From: UTCFX2 sp963788305
GTDB taxonomy: Bacteria > Chloroflexota > Anaerolineae > Anaerolineales > UBA4823
DNA: 64,000 nt
Assembly: GCA_963788305.1 (NCBI GenBank)
Contig: CAWBGK010000002.1
Span: 1-64,000 of the forward strand
Reading direction: 5' to 3'
The position numbers were made by a program, and so were the translations under genes. Under the pieces are notes generated by a model. The model was not told the origin of the DNA. It did not search any database and worked only from the letters and a program-made list of their open reading frames with translations. Of this stretch, positions 1 to 10,548 are shown in pieces (the stretch's first letter is position 1; every line of letters starts with the position of its first letter).

Positions 1-1323
1 GAAAGGAAAAATGAATTATTCTGGCGAAATTGAAGGTCCGCAGATAAAGACTAAATATGGCGCCAAGAATTCGGTCGTACCCTTGGAGATCATTGTTAAT
101 AGATGATCAGACAGCAGACGTAAAAATTGGAGATGTAATTCAGAGATTATTTCTTGGAGAGTGGAGCCCTATCCTGGAGCTAAGCTTCAAAGCAAGTTGG
201 TTTGCGTCAGTTCACGCTATCACCCGGGTGATCGTGACCAGTATTCAACCATTTCTAACTATATATTTTCTTCCCCTTCAAATCCACCCCACTCACCCAC
301 TGTGGCGTTATGGCACGCCTTCTTCGTTTGTGAAGGATGCATGGAAAACGTGCGGTCCTTTTCTGACGCTTGGTTGGCCGCAAGACACAACAGGGCTGGA
401 AGATAGGTGTATTACTGATGATCAGTTCCTGAAGTCTATGCGATTCAATCTTCCAGGCACGCGCCAATTTACTCTTTCATCATCTTAGAATTTTTCCAGG
501 AAGGTTTGCTCGCATCTGTTTTTGATTCACTTGATCGGATCCAACACATGTTTTGGAAAACCCGACCCGATGTGATTGAAACCTGGTATAAAAAATATGA
601 CCATCTTGTTGGAGATATGCTAAATAAGTTATCGAAAAAACCAGGAAATAATATTCAATTAATTAGTAGTCTCTGACCATGGTTTTAATAATCTCAATTT
701 CAAGGTACATCAAAATCACTGGTTATTGGATAAGGGTTATCTTTCTGGCAATAACATCGATGGTGCAGGGGACTGGAAAACTATCGATTGGGCGCGGACG
801 AAGGCATATGCCATCGGATTAAACAGCCTATACCTTAACATAAGGGGGCGCGAAAGAGATGGCATAGTTGATCCGAGCGAACGTGATATTTTAGTCAAAC
901 AATTATCAAAAGATCTTACAGAGTGGTTAGGGCCAGACAACAAACCGATAATCTGGAACGCCTGGTCAAATGAGCAAGCATTCTCAGGTGCTCTTTCACC
1001 CCAGGGTCCTGACATCCTTGTAGGATATGCTCCTGGATTTCGAGCTTCATCTGAAACGGGACTTGGTGGCTGGCGGTCAGTTTCTATTGAAGAAAACCTG
1101 GATCATTGGGAAGCTGACCACTGTTTCGATTCCATAGCTGTACCCGGTGTATTGTTCTCTTTGAAAGATATTGGGAATTTTCCAAATCCATCTTATCGCG
1201 ATATACCAGCACTGGCAATACACGCCGCACCAGACCCAAGTCGAAGCACCTCTTCGCGGAAATTGGCAGCTGAAGAATCAGGATGAAGTCGAAGAGAGAT
1301 TGCGAAGCCTTGGATATTTATAG
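1..1323 (+). CDS. Type I phosphodiesterase / nucleotide pyrophosphatase family protein (AlkP superfamily), 5'-truncated and frameshifted
   Basis: The gene enters from the left edge and ends with a Leu-Arg-Ser-Leu-Gly-Tyr-Leu tail at 1321-1323. Pieces in different frames join into one AlkP-superfamily phosphodiesterase. A middle part (about 150-470) carries a 'FVKDAWKTCG...LGWPQDT' stretch. Next comes 'FDSLDRIQHMFW' (about 515-560), then the metal-binding SDHGF motif at about 676-690, and a C-terminal part with the 'DHCFDSIAVPGVLF' block. The family hydrolyses phosphodiester or phosphate esters with two metal ions. At least four frame changes separate the pieces (near 110, 470, 675 and 1255). 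The following genes (membrane protein, sulfatase-like, sulfotransferase) suggest a role in envelope polymer or glycan metabolism, which is inference. Confidence 0.72.
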
Positions 1324-1385
1324 TATTTATTCATGTTAATATCTTGGGATATTAGAAACATGACTGACTTTTTTGGAGTAACCGC

Positions 1386-1634
1386 ATGACTGATATTCAT
1401 CTTTTTATTCAATCTTCGCACAATTTAATACTATCACCACGTGCTTATATCGATCCAAATACTGGCGGTATGCTGTTTCAAATGTTAGCAGTGATACTTG
1501 CAATTTTCTCTGGGATAGTCTTCTTTTTTTCGAGGCAATTGAAAATCATCTTCGCGAAATTTCGCCGGAAAATCACCAGACACGATCCAGAAGAAATAGG
1601 CGACGGAAACAACCAGGACCAGATGAGCGAATGA
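1386..1634 (+). CDS. Small membrane protein, function unknown
   Basis: An 82-residue protein with one strong transmembrane segment (about residues 30-50, LFQMLAVILAIFSGIVFFF) preceded by an 'AYIDPNTGG' motif and followed by a very basic stretch (RQLKIIFAKFRRK). The hydrophilic C-terminus is acidic and polar. It sits 60 bp after the phosphodiesterase gene and only a few bases before the next membrane-protein gene, so it is probably co-transcribed with the sulfatase-like gene. I do not recognise a named family; topology suggests a membrane-anchored accessory of the neighbouring AlkP-type enzymes (inference). Confidence 0.6.
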   Translation: MTDIHLFIQSSHNLILSPRAYIDPNTGGMLFQMLAVILAIFSGIVFFFSRQLKIIFAKFRRKITRHDPEEIGDGNNQDQMSE

Positions 1635-1637
1635 CCC

Positions 1638-2197
1638 TTGAAACGAAATTCTACTGTCCAGCCTCTGTATCTGCAGGTTTATCAGATATTTTTAGCAATC
1701 ATTTTCCCCGTTAGTTTTTGGACATTAGTTTTCTTTTTTCGCGAAGTTACCTTCTTATTTGATGCGAATGCCTAGCTGGGATATTCTGGGTGTTTTTGCT
1801 TACTCTATGGTTATTTCCCTTTTGGATAGTATGCTTATCACTGCAACAGTGATGTTAATCGCATTTATCCTGCCTAATAAGGTTCTTCCGCGATCATCTG
1901 CTCGCACAAGGCATAGTCCAGTCCTATCTAATAATTCTTTCGGCGGCACTAGTCCAACTGGCTTCAACCAGCAATCTGCTTCCTGAAATTACAAGAATTC
2001 CCTGGATCATTTTTTTGTCAATTGGGTTATTCATAGGAGCATCAATTTCATTGAATCGATTGGTTATTGTCTCCGAAGATTTCCAGGCGAAAATTCACCT
2101 TTTTTTTGATAGGCTAACAGTTCTCGCTACGATTTATTTACTTCTCAATCTCGGTGCCGTTATCATCGTTATATTCCGAAATTTCGGGGTAAGGTAA
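1638..2197 (+). CDS. Integral membrane protein, unknown function, frameshifted
   Basis: Three frame segments join into about 186 residues, starting from TTG at 1638 with 'LKRNSTVQPLYLQVYQIF'. Hydrophobic segments are visible at 1680-1740 (LAIIFPVSFWTLVFFF), 1780-1880 (VFAYSMVISLLDSMLITATVMLIAFIL), 1950-1990, 2010-2050 (IPWIIFLSIGLFIGASISL) and 2130-2190 (LATIYLLLNLGAVIIVIF), giving about five membrane spans. Frame changes fall near 1765 and 1890. The stop TAA overlaps the ATG of the next gene (TAATG), showing translational coupling to the sulfatase-like protein. It is probably a membrane partner of that enzyme; the family is not recognised. Confidence 0.55.
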
Positions 2198-3742
2198 TGA
2201 AAAGTACATCAAGATTTTCGAGGCGTGATTTTTTAAAGCTAGCAGCACCAGCTGCTCTTGCCCTTTCCGGATTTAATTCTCGAATGGAAAGCCTTGCATC
2301 AAATCAATTCACCTTTTCAATCGCTACCAAATCTATTTGTCCTGGTATTCGATGCCCTCAGCGCTAAAGACATGTCCTTATACGGATTTCAGCGCAATAC
2401 GACACCCAACATTGCACGTTTTGCTGATCGAGCAACAGTGTTCCACAGACATTATTCTGCAGGCAATTTCACTACCCCAGGCACCGCTTCACTTCTCATG
2501 GGTATGCATCCCTGGACTCATCGAGCGATTAATCTTCAAGGAACCCCGATCAAAAAGCTGCAGACATCATAATATTTTCAACTTGCTGCCTGCCGAATAT
2601 CACAAATTTGCCTATACGCATAACACTCTGGCACAGATTCTTCTCGAATGCTTTCGCGAGTCGATCGATGATCTTCGTCAAATATCTGACCTTGCGGTCT
2701 TTTCAAATCTATGGACCGACAAATTCCCCCTGAATGAATTCCATACGCCAGTCGAAGCTGAATTATTAACCCTGAAGAACAGCTACTCGACAGATGCATC
2801 ACTTGTCTTATCCATAATCGATCAGGTCCAGGGAGAAATTCGAAGCTCTCAAATTAATAAATCATATCGTAAACAATTTCCGCAAGGGTTACCAAACTGC
2901 GGTAGAGGTAAGTCTTCAAATTCTGTATGTTTTACTATTGAAACCGCGAGTTGATTGGATCCATGAGCAATTCAAGACTTTTGCTCAACCATTTTTTGGT
3001 TATGTTCACCTGTTACCCCCTCATGCTCCGTATAGAACTCGGCAAGAATTCATAGGCACTTTCGACGGCGGAACAAATCCGCCGCCAAAACCAGCTCATT
3101 ATTTTTCAGAAGATAAGGGGAATAAAAATCTTTCAAGGCTACGGCGTAAATATAATGAGGCGATTGCCTATGCGGATAGCGAGTTCGGGCGATTAATCGA
3201 GAAGCTTGAAAGCATAAATGCCCTGGAAAATACCTGTTTTGTCGTCACTTCAGATCATGGCGAAATGAATGAGCGTGGGATCAGCGGTCACAACACTCCT
3301 GTGCTTTATGAACCAATTATTGCATATTCCGCTGATAATTTCTTTCCCCCACCAAAAAACTCGTAAGGACATTTTTTACACCACCAGCGCTGTTGATCTT
3401 GTCCCAACACTATTGAGGCAAGCCGACCAGCAATCCCCCTCTGAACTCCCAGGTCGTAATCTTCAAATGATTGGCGGTGAGAATTTCCCTGAGCGCGACA
3501 TCATCATTGTCGAGGCGAAATCCAATCCAAGTCTCAGCCCCTTGCGAAAAGCAACATATGCGATTATCCGCGATCGGTATAAATTGATTTACTATTCCGG
3601 TTACAAAGGATTTGATGAGATTTTTGAGCTTTACGACCTGTTCGATGATCCAGAAGAATTAAATGACCTATATATGATTAAGCAGGAAATTGCATCAGAG
3701 CTTACAAATGCCTTAAAACTCGGAATTGAAACATATCGATAA
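2197..3742 (+). CDS. Sulfatase / LTA-synthase-like AlkP-superfamily enzyme with Tat signal, frameshifted
   Basis: The N-terminus carries a twin-arginine signal (FSRRDFLKLAAPAALALSG), so the folded enzyme is probably exported by Tat. The catalytic core follows in other frames: 'NLFVLVFDALSAKDMSLYG' (first metal Asp), 'NFTTPGTASLLMG' (candidate Thr nucleophile), 'YVHLLPPHAPY', 'VVTSDHGEMNERG' and 'SGHNTPVLYEP' (metal-binding Asp and His). There is no CxPxR formylglycine motif, so a Thr-using phosphoglycerol- or phosphoethanolamine-transferase-like chemistry is more likely than a true sulfatase. The C-terminal part ends 'IYELYDL'-like (EIFELYDLFDDPEELNDL), usual for sulfatase-fold proteins. Frame changes occur near 2290, 2570, 2930 and 3320. 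Confidence 0.75.
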
Positions 3743-3750
3743 TCAGCTAA

Positions 3751-4368
3751 TTACTTACTTCTTTGACGATAAAGGTCAGGTTTAATCGCGTTCTTCATTT
3801 TATCTTCATCCAGTTTTCCCCCAAGAAATAAGTTGATTTTCTTGATTTGAGGAGAAGGATTGATCACTAATTCGTTGTAATCGACAATGATATATTCGAT
3901 ATTCGGTTGATTTCTTAACCAATCGATTACATGAACAACATGTTCTTCAAAATATTTACCCATTTCCTCGTCTGAGATCTTGTCAGGATTTTCGCCTCGA
4001 TGGATGAGCATTTTTCGTTGTGATGCCAGGATTTCGGGCAGCGCTCTTCGCATGAAAAGTACCTTGTAATGATATTTATCCGGAAGATATTGGAGCAACG
4101 CAGAAATTACCTTAACCGCACGCCCTGGCGCCAATTCCATCCACCCAACTTCACCTTCTTTTAATTTCTTGACTCGCTCGAATTCATAATAACCGTTGGG
4201 ATTATCTTCATCAGCACTGCGTTCATGATCTGCGAGCAGTGGTATTCCTGCAGAATCAAGGATCATCATCATCAAGGAAGTTCCAGATCGAGGCAGACCA
4301 GAAACAATAAAAACGGGCTTGTTTGCCCGTTTGCCCTTAAGGAAGTTTCTAAATCCAGAAATGGTCAT
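3751..4368 (-). CDS. Sulfotransferase family protein (PAPS-type P-loop fold)
   Basis: An intact protein of 205 residues. The N-terminal 'KPVFIVSGLPRSGTSLMMMIL' is the 5'-phosphosulfate-binding loop of sulfotransferases, and the middle part (about residues 100-115, YHYKVLFMRRALPEILASQRKML) resembles the 3'-phosphate-binding region. A conserved 'VDYNELVINP' strand follows. It is short for the family, as in many bacterial sulfotransferases. The likely role is transfer of sulfate from PAPS to a carbohydrate or lipid acceptor; the acceptor cannot be told. It converges with the sulfatase-like gene (stop-to-stop gap of 8 bp), consistent with a surface-glycan locus. Confidence 0.78.
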   Translation of the reverse strand: MTISGFRNFLKGKRANKPVFIVSGLPRSGTSLMMMILDSAGIPLLADHERSADEDNPNGYYEFERVKKLKEGEVGWMELAPGRAVKVISALLQYLPDKYHYKVLFMRRALPEILASQRKMLIHRGENPDKISDEEMGKYFEEHVVHVIDWLRNQPNIEYIIVDYNELVINPSPQIKKINLFLGGKLDEDKMKNAIKPDLYRQRSK

Positions 4369-4392
4369 TGGTTAATGGGTTAAGCCTGATTA

Positions 4393-4922
4393 TTACTGTT
4401 GGAAACAAGAGATGCAAGTTGGTTTGAACATAGTATTCCCATTCACCTGACCGTTGCAGTCGCGGCACGTCCAATTTCCGGATTTAAGATCGGTTTTCAC
4501 TCGGTAAGCCCTCAATGAAGGCTTGGTTTTTCGTAACTTGGGATGGAAGTTGAGCTGGAGTATGGGCATTATCATATCCTTTGGTATCATGGTTTTTACA
4601 GAAAACAGACTTCACAAGCTGCATTCGAAAGTGTACCTGGTGAGGTTGAACTACCTGTGCACGACTGGCAATTCAACCACTGCACGCCAGGTTCACTAGG
4701 GGGGATCGGGGTTGGTGGTACCGGAACAGGATCTGAAATCGGAAACCATACTCCATTTATTTCTTGGAAGCATATTGTTCTACCGGCGATTAATCCAGAT
4801 CTGAGTTTAAATCCCATTAGCTGATTGCCTTTCTCTACTAGAACGTCATTAAGATGGCTACGAATTTCAATTGTAAACAGTATCCAGTTTTTTGACAATA
4901 CGTCTTTTGTCCATTCAAGCAT
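4393..4922 (-). CDS. Hypothetical protein with C-terminal Cys-pair motifs, frameshifted
   Basis: Two segments in different frames, 4596-4922 and 4393-4590. The first has a plain alpha/beta-looking start (MLEWTKDVLSKNWILFTIEI), a Pro-rich linker (PVPVPPTPIPPSEPG) and two Cys pairs (CQSC, CEVC). The second ends with CRDC and CISC, a zinc-ribbon-like pair. If both belong to one protein, it has an N-terminal domain, a Pro-rich linker and tandem Cys-pair motifs. I do not recognise the family, and the join between segments (near 4590) is uncertain. There is no signal peptide or membrane span. Confidence 0.4.
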
Positions 4923-4994
4923 TCTTATAAAAATAATTTAGTCCCGTTCAATGGATTCTTATAATAAGCTTATGAATTATCGGAAAATTCAAGC

Positions 4995-5000
4995 TATACT
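4995..5000 (+). promoter_or_regulatory. Candidate -10 box for the HtrA-like gene
   Basis: TATACT lies 44 bp before the likely GTG start at 5044. No convincing -35 hexamer is seen at 17 bp. This placement favours a start at 5044 or 5056 rather than the upstream ATG at 4951. Confidence 0.3.
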
Positions 5001-5043
5001 ATTGGACTTGATTGTTGCCTATTCAGTTTCTTGTTCCAAGAAA

Positions 5044-6274
5044 GTGAGTTTATCTTTGAAGTCGACCACCAAACCAATATTTCTCCTGGGATTGATGTTA
5101 CTTGCATTCTCAATAATTGCTTGCGGTTTTTCTATTAACACTGGTCCAGAGGAACCAACGCTGAAGCCGGTAGCAACTCTTCGTGAATTGACACCGTTAA
5201 AACCAGACGAGCCTGTGAAACTTATTTCGCAACCTACTTCTGTATCGTATGCGTTATATGACAACTTCAGAAGAAGGAATCCTTGTTGACTTGTATCGGC
5301 GCGTAAATCCAAGCGTAGTGAATATCATTACGTATATAATTGATCAGGGCATTTCCAGCCTGAGTGGACAAGGTTCTGGTTTCTTATATGATACAGATGG
5401 GCATATTGTTACCAACTCCCATGTAATTCATGGTGCGGATAGCATCGAAGTCATTTTTTCTGATGGATTTTCCGTTGGAGCTCAGGTTGTTGGAGAAGAT
5501 TTGCACAGTGACTTAGCTGTATTAAAAGTAGAGCAGCTTCCCGATGATTTGACTCCCCTACCATTAGCAAACATGGACCAAATCGCTGTGGGTCAGACAG
5601 CTGTAGCACTTGGGAATCCATTCGGTCTGGGTGGGACCCTAACTCGTGGAATCATCAGCGCTATGGGACGATCCATTCCAGCATTAACACCTTTTACCAT
5701 TCCACAAGCAATTCAAACAGACGCTCCAATTAATCCTGGTAATTCTGGTGGTCCGCTCATGAATTTAGCTGGAGAAGTTATAGGAGTGAATGCCCAGATT
5801 GAAACCGACGGAGAAAGTCGGTCAAACAGCGGCGTTGGATTTGCCATCCCAGTCAGTATAATCTCGCGGGTTATCCCTAAATTGATCTCAGATGGTTTAT
5901 ATGAATGGGGTTGGTTGGGGGTTATGGGCGGTAACTTGAATTCGACACTGAGAGAAGCGATGGAATTATCAGTCGAAAAAGGGGCTTATATCTCTCAAGT
6001 TGTCACGGATGGCCCTGCCGACCGTGCTGGTTTGCGCGGATCCAATCGTGAAGTTATTGTGGATAACCGCAGGCTTGAGATCGGCGGCGATGTCATAGTT
6101 GGAATTGATGGTATTGACGTCGGCTCTTTTGAAGATATATTAATTTATCTTACTCTCAACACTATTCCCGGTCAGGACATTGTCCTGACAATAATTCGGG
6201 ATGGCGGAGTACAAGATATCACTCTCACGCTTCAACCACGTCCTAATGGAGCAGTCGAGAGCAATCTTCCATAA
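5044..6274 (+). CDS. HtrA/DegP-type serine protease lipoprotein with PDZ domain, one frameshift
   Basis: A lipobox-like segment (LLGLMLLAFSIIACG, about 5085-5130) suggests attachment outside the membrane. After a short linker the trypsin-like domain begins, with the catalytic triad visible as NSHVI (His), HSDLAVLK (Asp) and GNSGGPL (Ser). The PDZ domain follows (GADRAGL-like 'GPADRAGLRG', then 'GDVIVGIDGIDVGSFEDILIYL'). Such proteases degrade or refold misfolded envelope proteins. The frame changes near 5255, between the stalk and the protease domain. The start is ambiguous: ATG 4951, GTG 5044 and TTG 5056 are in frame, and the promoter-like box at 4995 favours the later ones. Confidence 0.88.
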
Positions 6275-6349
6275 CAAGATAATTGAAATATCCTGATAAT
6301 CTTAAGGCACATTTTCGGGTAGAACACCAAAAAAGTGCCTATTTCTGGT

Positions 6350-7128
6350 TTAATAATATTTCTCTTCTAATTCTTTCAACAAATGGGGTAATTCTGCAAG
6401 GCAATCAATAACTGCGTTCGGAATTATTGGATTGACTTCTGGATGTTTAAATGGATATCCTGAATGGCGGTTGATCCAGATTGAAAAAATTCCAAGATTT
6501 TGGCCACCTGCAATATCCGCAGTTAATGAATCCCCTACCATCACTGCTTGCTGAGGAGAGGCATCCATTAGCCCAAGAACTTTCAGAAAGATTTCGGGGT
6601 TCGGTTTGCGAACTCCAGCATAAGCTGAACTCATTACGAAATCAAGATATTTTCGAACGCCAAGCTTATCAACCAGAACTTGTGTGTTCTCATCGTCAGC
6701 GGCATTTGATATTATGCTCAAGCGGTAACCAGAACGGCGAAGTGCCTCTAAAGTATTTAATGCATCAGATTCCGGATGCCAATGCCCCTGTGTCACCGCG
6801 TACATATCAGATAAAACGTTAGATAGCATATCTTGCTTGATATTGTTAAAACCCCAACTTCTCAAAGTCATCTCAAGGATTGTCCTGGTCGATAATTCTA
6901 AAAGATCAATATCGCGGACTAAATAATATGCTTCCATTCTTGAAGAAAAATCGGAAATAAATTCTTTTTCCAAACGAATCCCATGAATTAGGAGGCTGTT
7001 TAACATTGCAAGTTTTGAAAGCTCGAAAATGGAGGGCCAATCGCCATCAAAATAGATCAGCGTATTTCCCAGGTCAAATAAAACGACCTTGAATCGGCTT
7101 GGTATTCTACCAATATTGTGGAATTCAT
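6350..7128 (-). CDS. HAD-superfamily hydrolase (phosphatase)
   Basis: The four HAD motifs are visible: 'VVLFDLGNTL' (motif I, the nucleophile-type Asp, encoded near 7080 and upstream of the first in-frame ATG at 7006), 'LSIISNA' (II), the Lys of 'RKPNPEIF' (III) and 'VMVGDSLTADIAGG' (IV). It acts in the cytosol on a small phosphorylated metabolite, identity unknown. In the motif I frame there is no ATG, GTG or TTG start upstream. An ATG at 7128 lies in another frame, so a one-base error near 7090 is likely. It is transcribed toward the convergent HtrA gene and lies downstream of the D-2-hydroxyacid dehydrogenase. Confidence 0.8.
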
Positions 7129-7176
7129 GACTTCTTGGTGAGGAGATTTTTGAAAAAATCGGTTGTCCGTCCTGTT

Positions 7177-8214
7177 CTAATAACCCAGATCGACATCAAT
7201 TTGATTTAGAAGTGGTTCTTTTTTTAGATATCGTCTTAGGTTTTCTGCGAATAGATCCATCGCTTTTTCATCATACTTCGGACTTATTCCAGAAATATGT
7301 GGAGTAATGATCACATTTGATAATTTCCATAACGGATGATCTACAGGCAAAGGTTCATCTGGGAAAACATCTAATGCAGCTCCGGCAATTCTCTTTTCTT
7401 TTATTGCCGCTACCAGGGCGTTTTGATTGGTCACACCACCGCGGGAAGCATCGATTAAGAAGGCTGTTTCTTTCATGATCTGAAAAACATCCGCATCGAT
7501 CAGATTTCGAGTTGAATTTGTCAGAGGGACACAAACCACCAAAAAATCTGCGACTTTTGCCATCGATATTAATGCCTCGGCTGGATATAATCGATGAACA
7601 AAATCGCCACCTGGATCTCCAAATCCTCCGATAGAATATCCAAGGTCATCTGGATGCATCGCGTTTCGTTTGGTTGCAAACACAGTCGCCCCAAAGGAAT
7701 GCATCAATCGAGCAACCTGCCTTCCGATGCTTCCGTAACCCACAATTCCGACCGTTGAACCGTTAAGCTCAAGAGGAAGAAAGCGCTCCCATCGGTCTTT
7801 TGGCCAAAGGTTTTTTCGCTGGTGATCGATCATATCTGGCAGACGGTGACCTAAGGCTAAAATCATCAAAGTTATATATTCTGCAACCTGGGAGGAGGAG
7901 GCTCCGCTCATCGTCGTTGCAACCAATCCTTCCCGCTGAAGGATCGGAGCTTCACGGGCATGATCCACACCGGTAAGATGGAATTGGATCCAGCGGAGGT
8001 TTGGCGTCAATTCAGGTGCAGGGAGGACTCGACCGGTATACAATATCTCAGTTATTGCCCAGATATCTGAAGGAATTTCATCTACCCTGCTCGCTTTATG
8101 GATATGGATTTTTAGGCGAGGAGAGATTAGTTCGAGTTTTGACTGCAATTCCTCAGCGATGTTTACAGTCATTAAAATATCAATATTTTCGTCCATGAGA
8201 ATCGTAGGCCTCAA
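7177..8214 (-). CDS. D-2-hydroxyacid dehydrogenase, NAD-dependent
   Basis: An intact protein of 345 residues. The Rossmann NAD-binding motif is 'VGIVGYGSIGRQVA' (about residues 155-168), and the catalytic set is Arg in 'IDASRGG', Glu in 'FPDEPLP' and His in 'ITPHISG', the order expected for the D-isomer-specific 2-hydroxyacid dehydrogenases. It interconverts a 2-keto acid and the matching D-2-hydroxy acid with NAD(H); the substrate (glyoxylate, hydroxypyruvate or other) cannot be fixed from sequence. It lies between galT and the HAD phosphatase with small gaps, a plausible operon. Confidence 0.88.
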   Translation of the reverse strand: MRPTILMDENIDILMTVNIAEELQSKLELISPRLKIHIHKASRVDEIPSDIWAITEILYTGRVLPAPELTPNLRWIQFHLTGVDHAREAPILQREGLVATTMSGASSSQVAEYITLMILALGHRLPDMIDHQRKNLWPKDRWERFLPLELNGSTVGIVGYGSIGRQVARLMHSFGATVFATKRNAMHPDDLGYSIGGFGDPGGDFVHRLYPAEALISMAKVADFLVVCVPLTNSTRNLIDADVFQIMKETAFLIDASRGGVTNQNALVAAIKEKRIAGAALDVFPDEPLPVDHPLWKLSNVIITPHISGISPKYDEKAMDLFAENLRRYLKKEPLLNQIDVDLGY

Positions 8215-8226
8215 TAATATACTACT

Positions 8227-9304
8227 TTAAGACTTAATCTCTCTTGAAATATTGGTTTTAAAATGGATTTTCGAAGTATTTCGGAGTTTTTCTGCAGCAA
8301 TTTCTGGCGTCAAGTCTCGCTGCGGCATTGCTAACATCTCGTATCCAACCATAAATTTTCTGATTAAAGCGGACCGAAGCAGCGGAGGATAGAAATGCAA
8401 ATGCAAATGCGCTTCGGGGTGTTCTTTTCCATCCATAGGTTTCTGATGAATACCCATCGAATAGGGAAATGAGATTTCAAAAAGGTTGTCGTAGATTATT
8501 GTAGTTGTATGAAGTATCTCAGCGAGAGAATATAAGTCGTTCTGCGAAAGGTCTGCCAGAGCACCGAAGTGGTATTTTGAGATGATCAACAATTCAAAAG
8601 GCCACACAGCCCAGAAAGGGACAATTGCTAAGAATTGGTCATTTTCGTTAACAATCCGGCGACCATCTTTTCGCTCTGACAGGATTGTATTACATAGGAT
8701 GCAGCCGCCAGTTTCTTTTTGAAAGTTACCAAGATGCCATAATTCTTTTGCTGGCTCATTCGGAATGAAACTAGTAGCCCAAATTTGGCTGTGCGGATGT
8801 GGATTGGAGCAACCCATCACAGCACCCTTATTTTCAAATACCTGGACATATTCGATTTCATCCATACCACCGAGTTCTCACCGTTTGTTTTGTCCAGGTA
8901 TCAATCACCGCTTTGACTTCGGTTAACGGCAGCTCCGGTAAGGTCAAATCATGACGAGGTGAAAAACATACAACCCGGCAGATTCCGCTGACTGGATCAG
9001 ACCAAAAGATTGGGTCGTCCGGCACAAGTGAATTACCTACATCAGCTCCATTCAATTGGAAGAGTGCGGGAAAATCATTATCGAAGACATATGTTCCTGG
9101 ATATTTTGGATTTCTTATGTTGCCGGCTCGCAAGTTGCCCGGACATAAGTAGCAATCTGGATCATAAGCAGGGATTTGATCAGATGGGACTTCCTCGGTT
9201 TGACCAAGCCAGGGTCTCGTTGCTCTTTGAGGCGAGACAAGAACCCATTCTCCAAGTAATGGGTTATAACGGCGGTGCGGTCGATCGAACTCCATTTTAA
9301 CCAA
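8227..9304 (-). CDS. galT: Galactose-1-phosphate uridylyltransferase, one frameshift
   Basis: The N-terminal half has 'RYNPLLGEWVLVSPQRATRPW' and the zinc-type Cys pair CYLC. The C-terminal half begins 'ELGGMDEIEYVQVFENKG' and contains the catalytic 'GCSNPHPHSQIW' with the uridylylated His. A second CxxC (CILC) and a 'HPEAHLHLHFYPP' block complete the fold. The enzyme moves UMP from UDP-glucose to galactose-1-phosphate in the Leloir pathway. The frame changes at about 8870, where one extra base separates '...TWTKQTV' from 'ELGGMD'. The combined length of about 359 residues is normal for the family. Confidence 0.92.
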
Positions 9305-9356
9305 ACTGACAATCGCTGGAGCAACCGATTTTCATAGAATAATTCGATTCGGGTTT

Positions 9357-10548
9357 TTACTTCATCTTCACATTTACAATTTTACACACTTCAAATACGT
9401 AATCATACGATTTGTTTCCAATTTCAACAGAGTATGAACTCTCAAGAGGCAAGTAAAAAACGTTGTTGCCTTGTTGGACCTGACGGCTCGATCCATTTAT
9501 TGTAATTTGCCCTTTTCCAGGAGAAGTTTTAAAGACCACCAGGACAAAATTACCCTGCTGGTACATAAGCCGGACAAGCCCCTTTTGGGGTCGGTGTCGG
9601 AGTAAATCGTGAACCTGGTGTTGGTGATTGATAAGTTGACGGTTGGGTTGCCATTCCGGCTGGCGCCGGAGGAGCTGGTGTGACTGGGGCAAGTGTCATA
9701 ACCATCGCATCATTCGCTAAAAGGCGAAGTCCATCAGATTCCACAGAGAAACCTATTCTTCCCTCTGTGAAAGGTTGCGGGTCCTTAAAGCTGGCTATTT
9801 GTTCTCCATTAGCATACAGCTGTATACTCCCTTCCTGGTAGCTGACACCGATAATATTTATAAATGGATAGAATTTTATCGCTGCATTCGCCGTCCAGTC
9901 AATCAATTGCACCATCTGATTATTGGTCGACTTCCATAAGCTGTATTCAGCTGATGAAGGGCGGATTTGAAATGCATAAAAACCCGATTTAGCCTGATTG
10001 ATGGCAAAAACCAAGCCAAGTCCGAGGGTGGTAGGACGATCTTCAACGATCTCTGCCTGGTAATAATAGTAATCTTTATAGGGACCGCAATTTTCACTTT
10101 GACAGTACCCAATCGCTGGCTTTCCTGTATCCGAGCTGCGCAATTGCAACTGATCCTCCTGGATAATGACTTCGGATACTTGATTGAAACCTTGCCAGGT
10201 ATTCGAATTATCTGAAAATGTTTCATCCAGGATTGGACCGCCTTGCGAAAGAGCCATCACCGAAACTGGAGGCATTGGCGGAGCGGTAGGGATTTCTGTA
10301 ACAGAAGGCGCCAGTGTCGGAGTTTCTGTATCTGGCGGTCGAGGAGTAAAAGTTTCAGTTGGAATTAATGTCGCGCTGGGCACTGGAGTCTCACTTGCCA
10401 GAGCGCCAACAGCAAATGAAAGTATTTTTGTGCGAGCCAGAAAAAGTGCGACTAAAATCGCCAGACATAGAAAGACAACTACAACTCCAGCGATCCAAAT
10501 CCAACGTGGAATTCGACTCTCTGAGGTGTGGTATTCTTCTTCTTCCAC
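9357..10548 (-). CDS. Membrane-anchored extracellular protein with lectin-like domain, one frameshift
   Basis: The N-terminus is cytosolic and acidic (MEEEEYHTSESRIPRW), followed by one transmembrane helix (WIAGVVVVFLCLAILVALFLA, about residues 18-38). A Pro/Thr-rich stalk (about 55-100) leads to a 150-200-residue beta-rich domain of the concanavalin/laminin-G type ('ILDETFSDNSNTWQGF', 'GRIGFSVES'). A second PT-rich linker and a small C-terminal beta domain ('GQITINGSSRQVQQGNNVFYLP') follow in another frame, the break being near 9565. It is probably a surface carbohydrate-binding or adhesion protein. The ligand is unknown. Confidence 0.6.

Noticed and set aside
4543..4824. Plus-strand open frame opposite the zinc-pair hypothetical protein
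   Set aside because: It overlaps the minus-strand gene entirely and shows no family-like composition.
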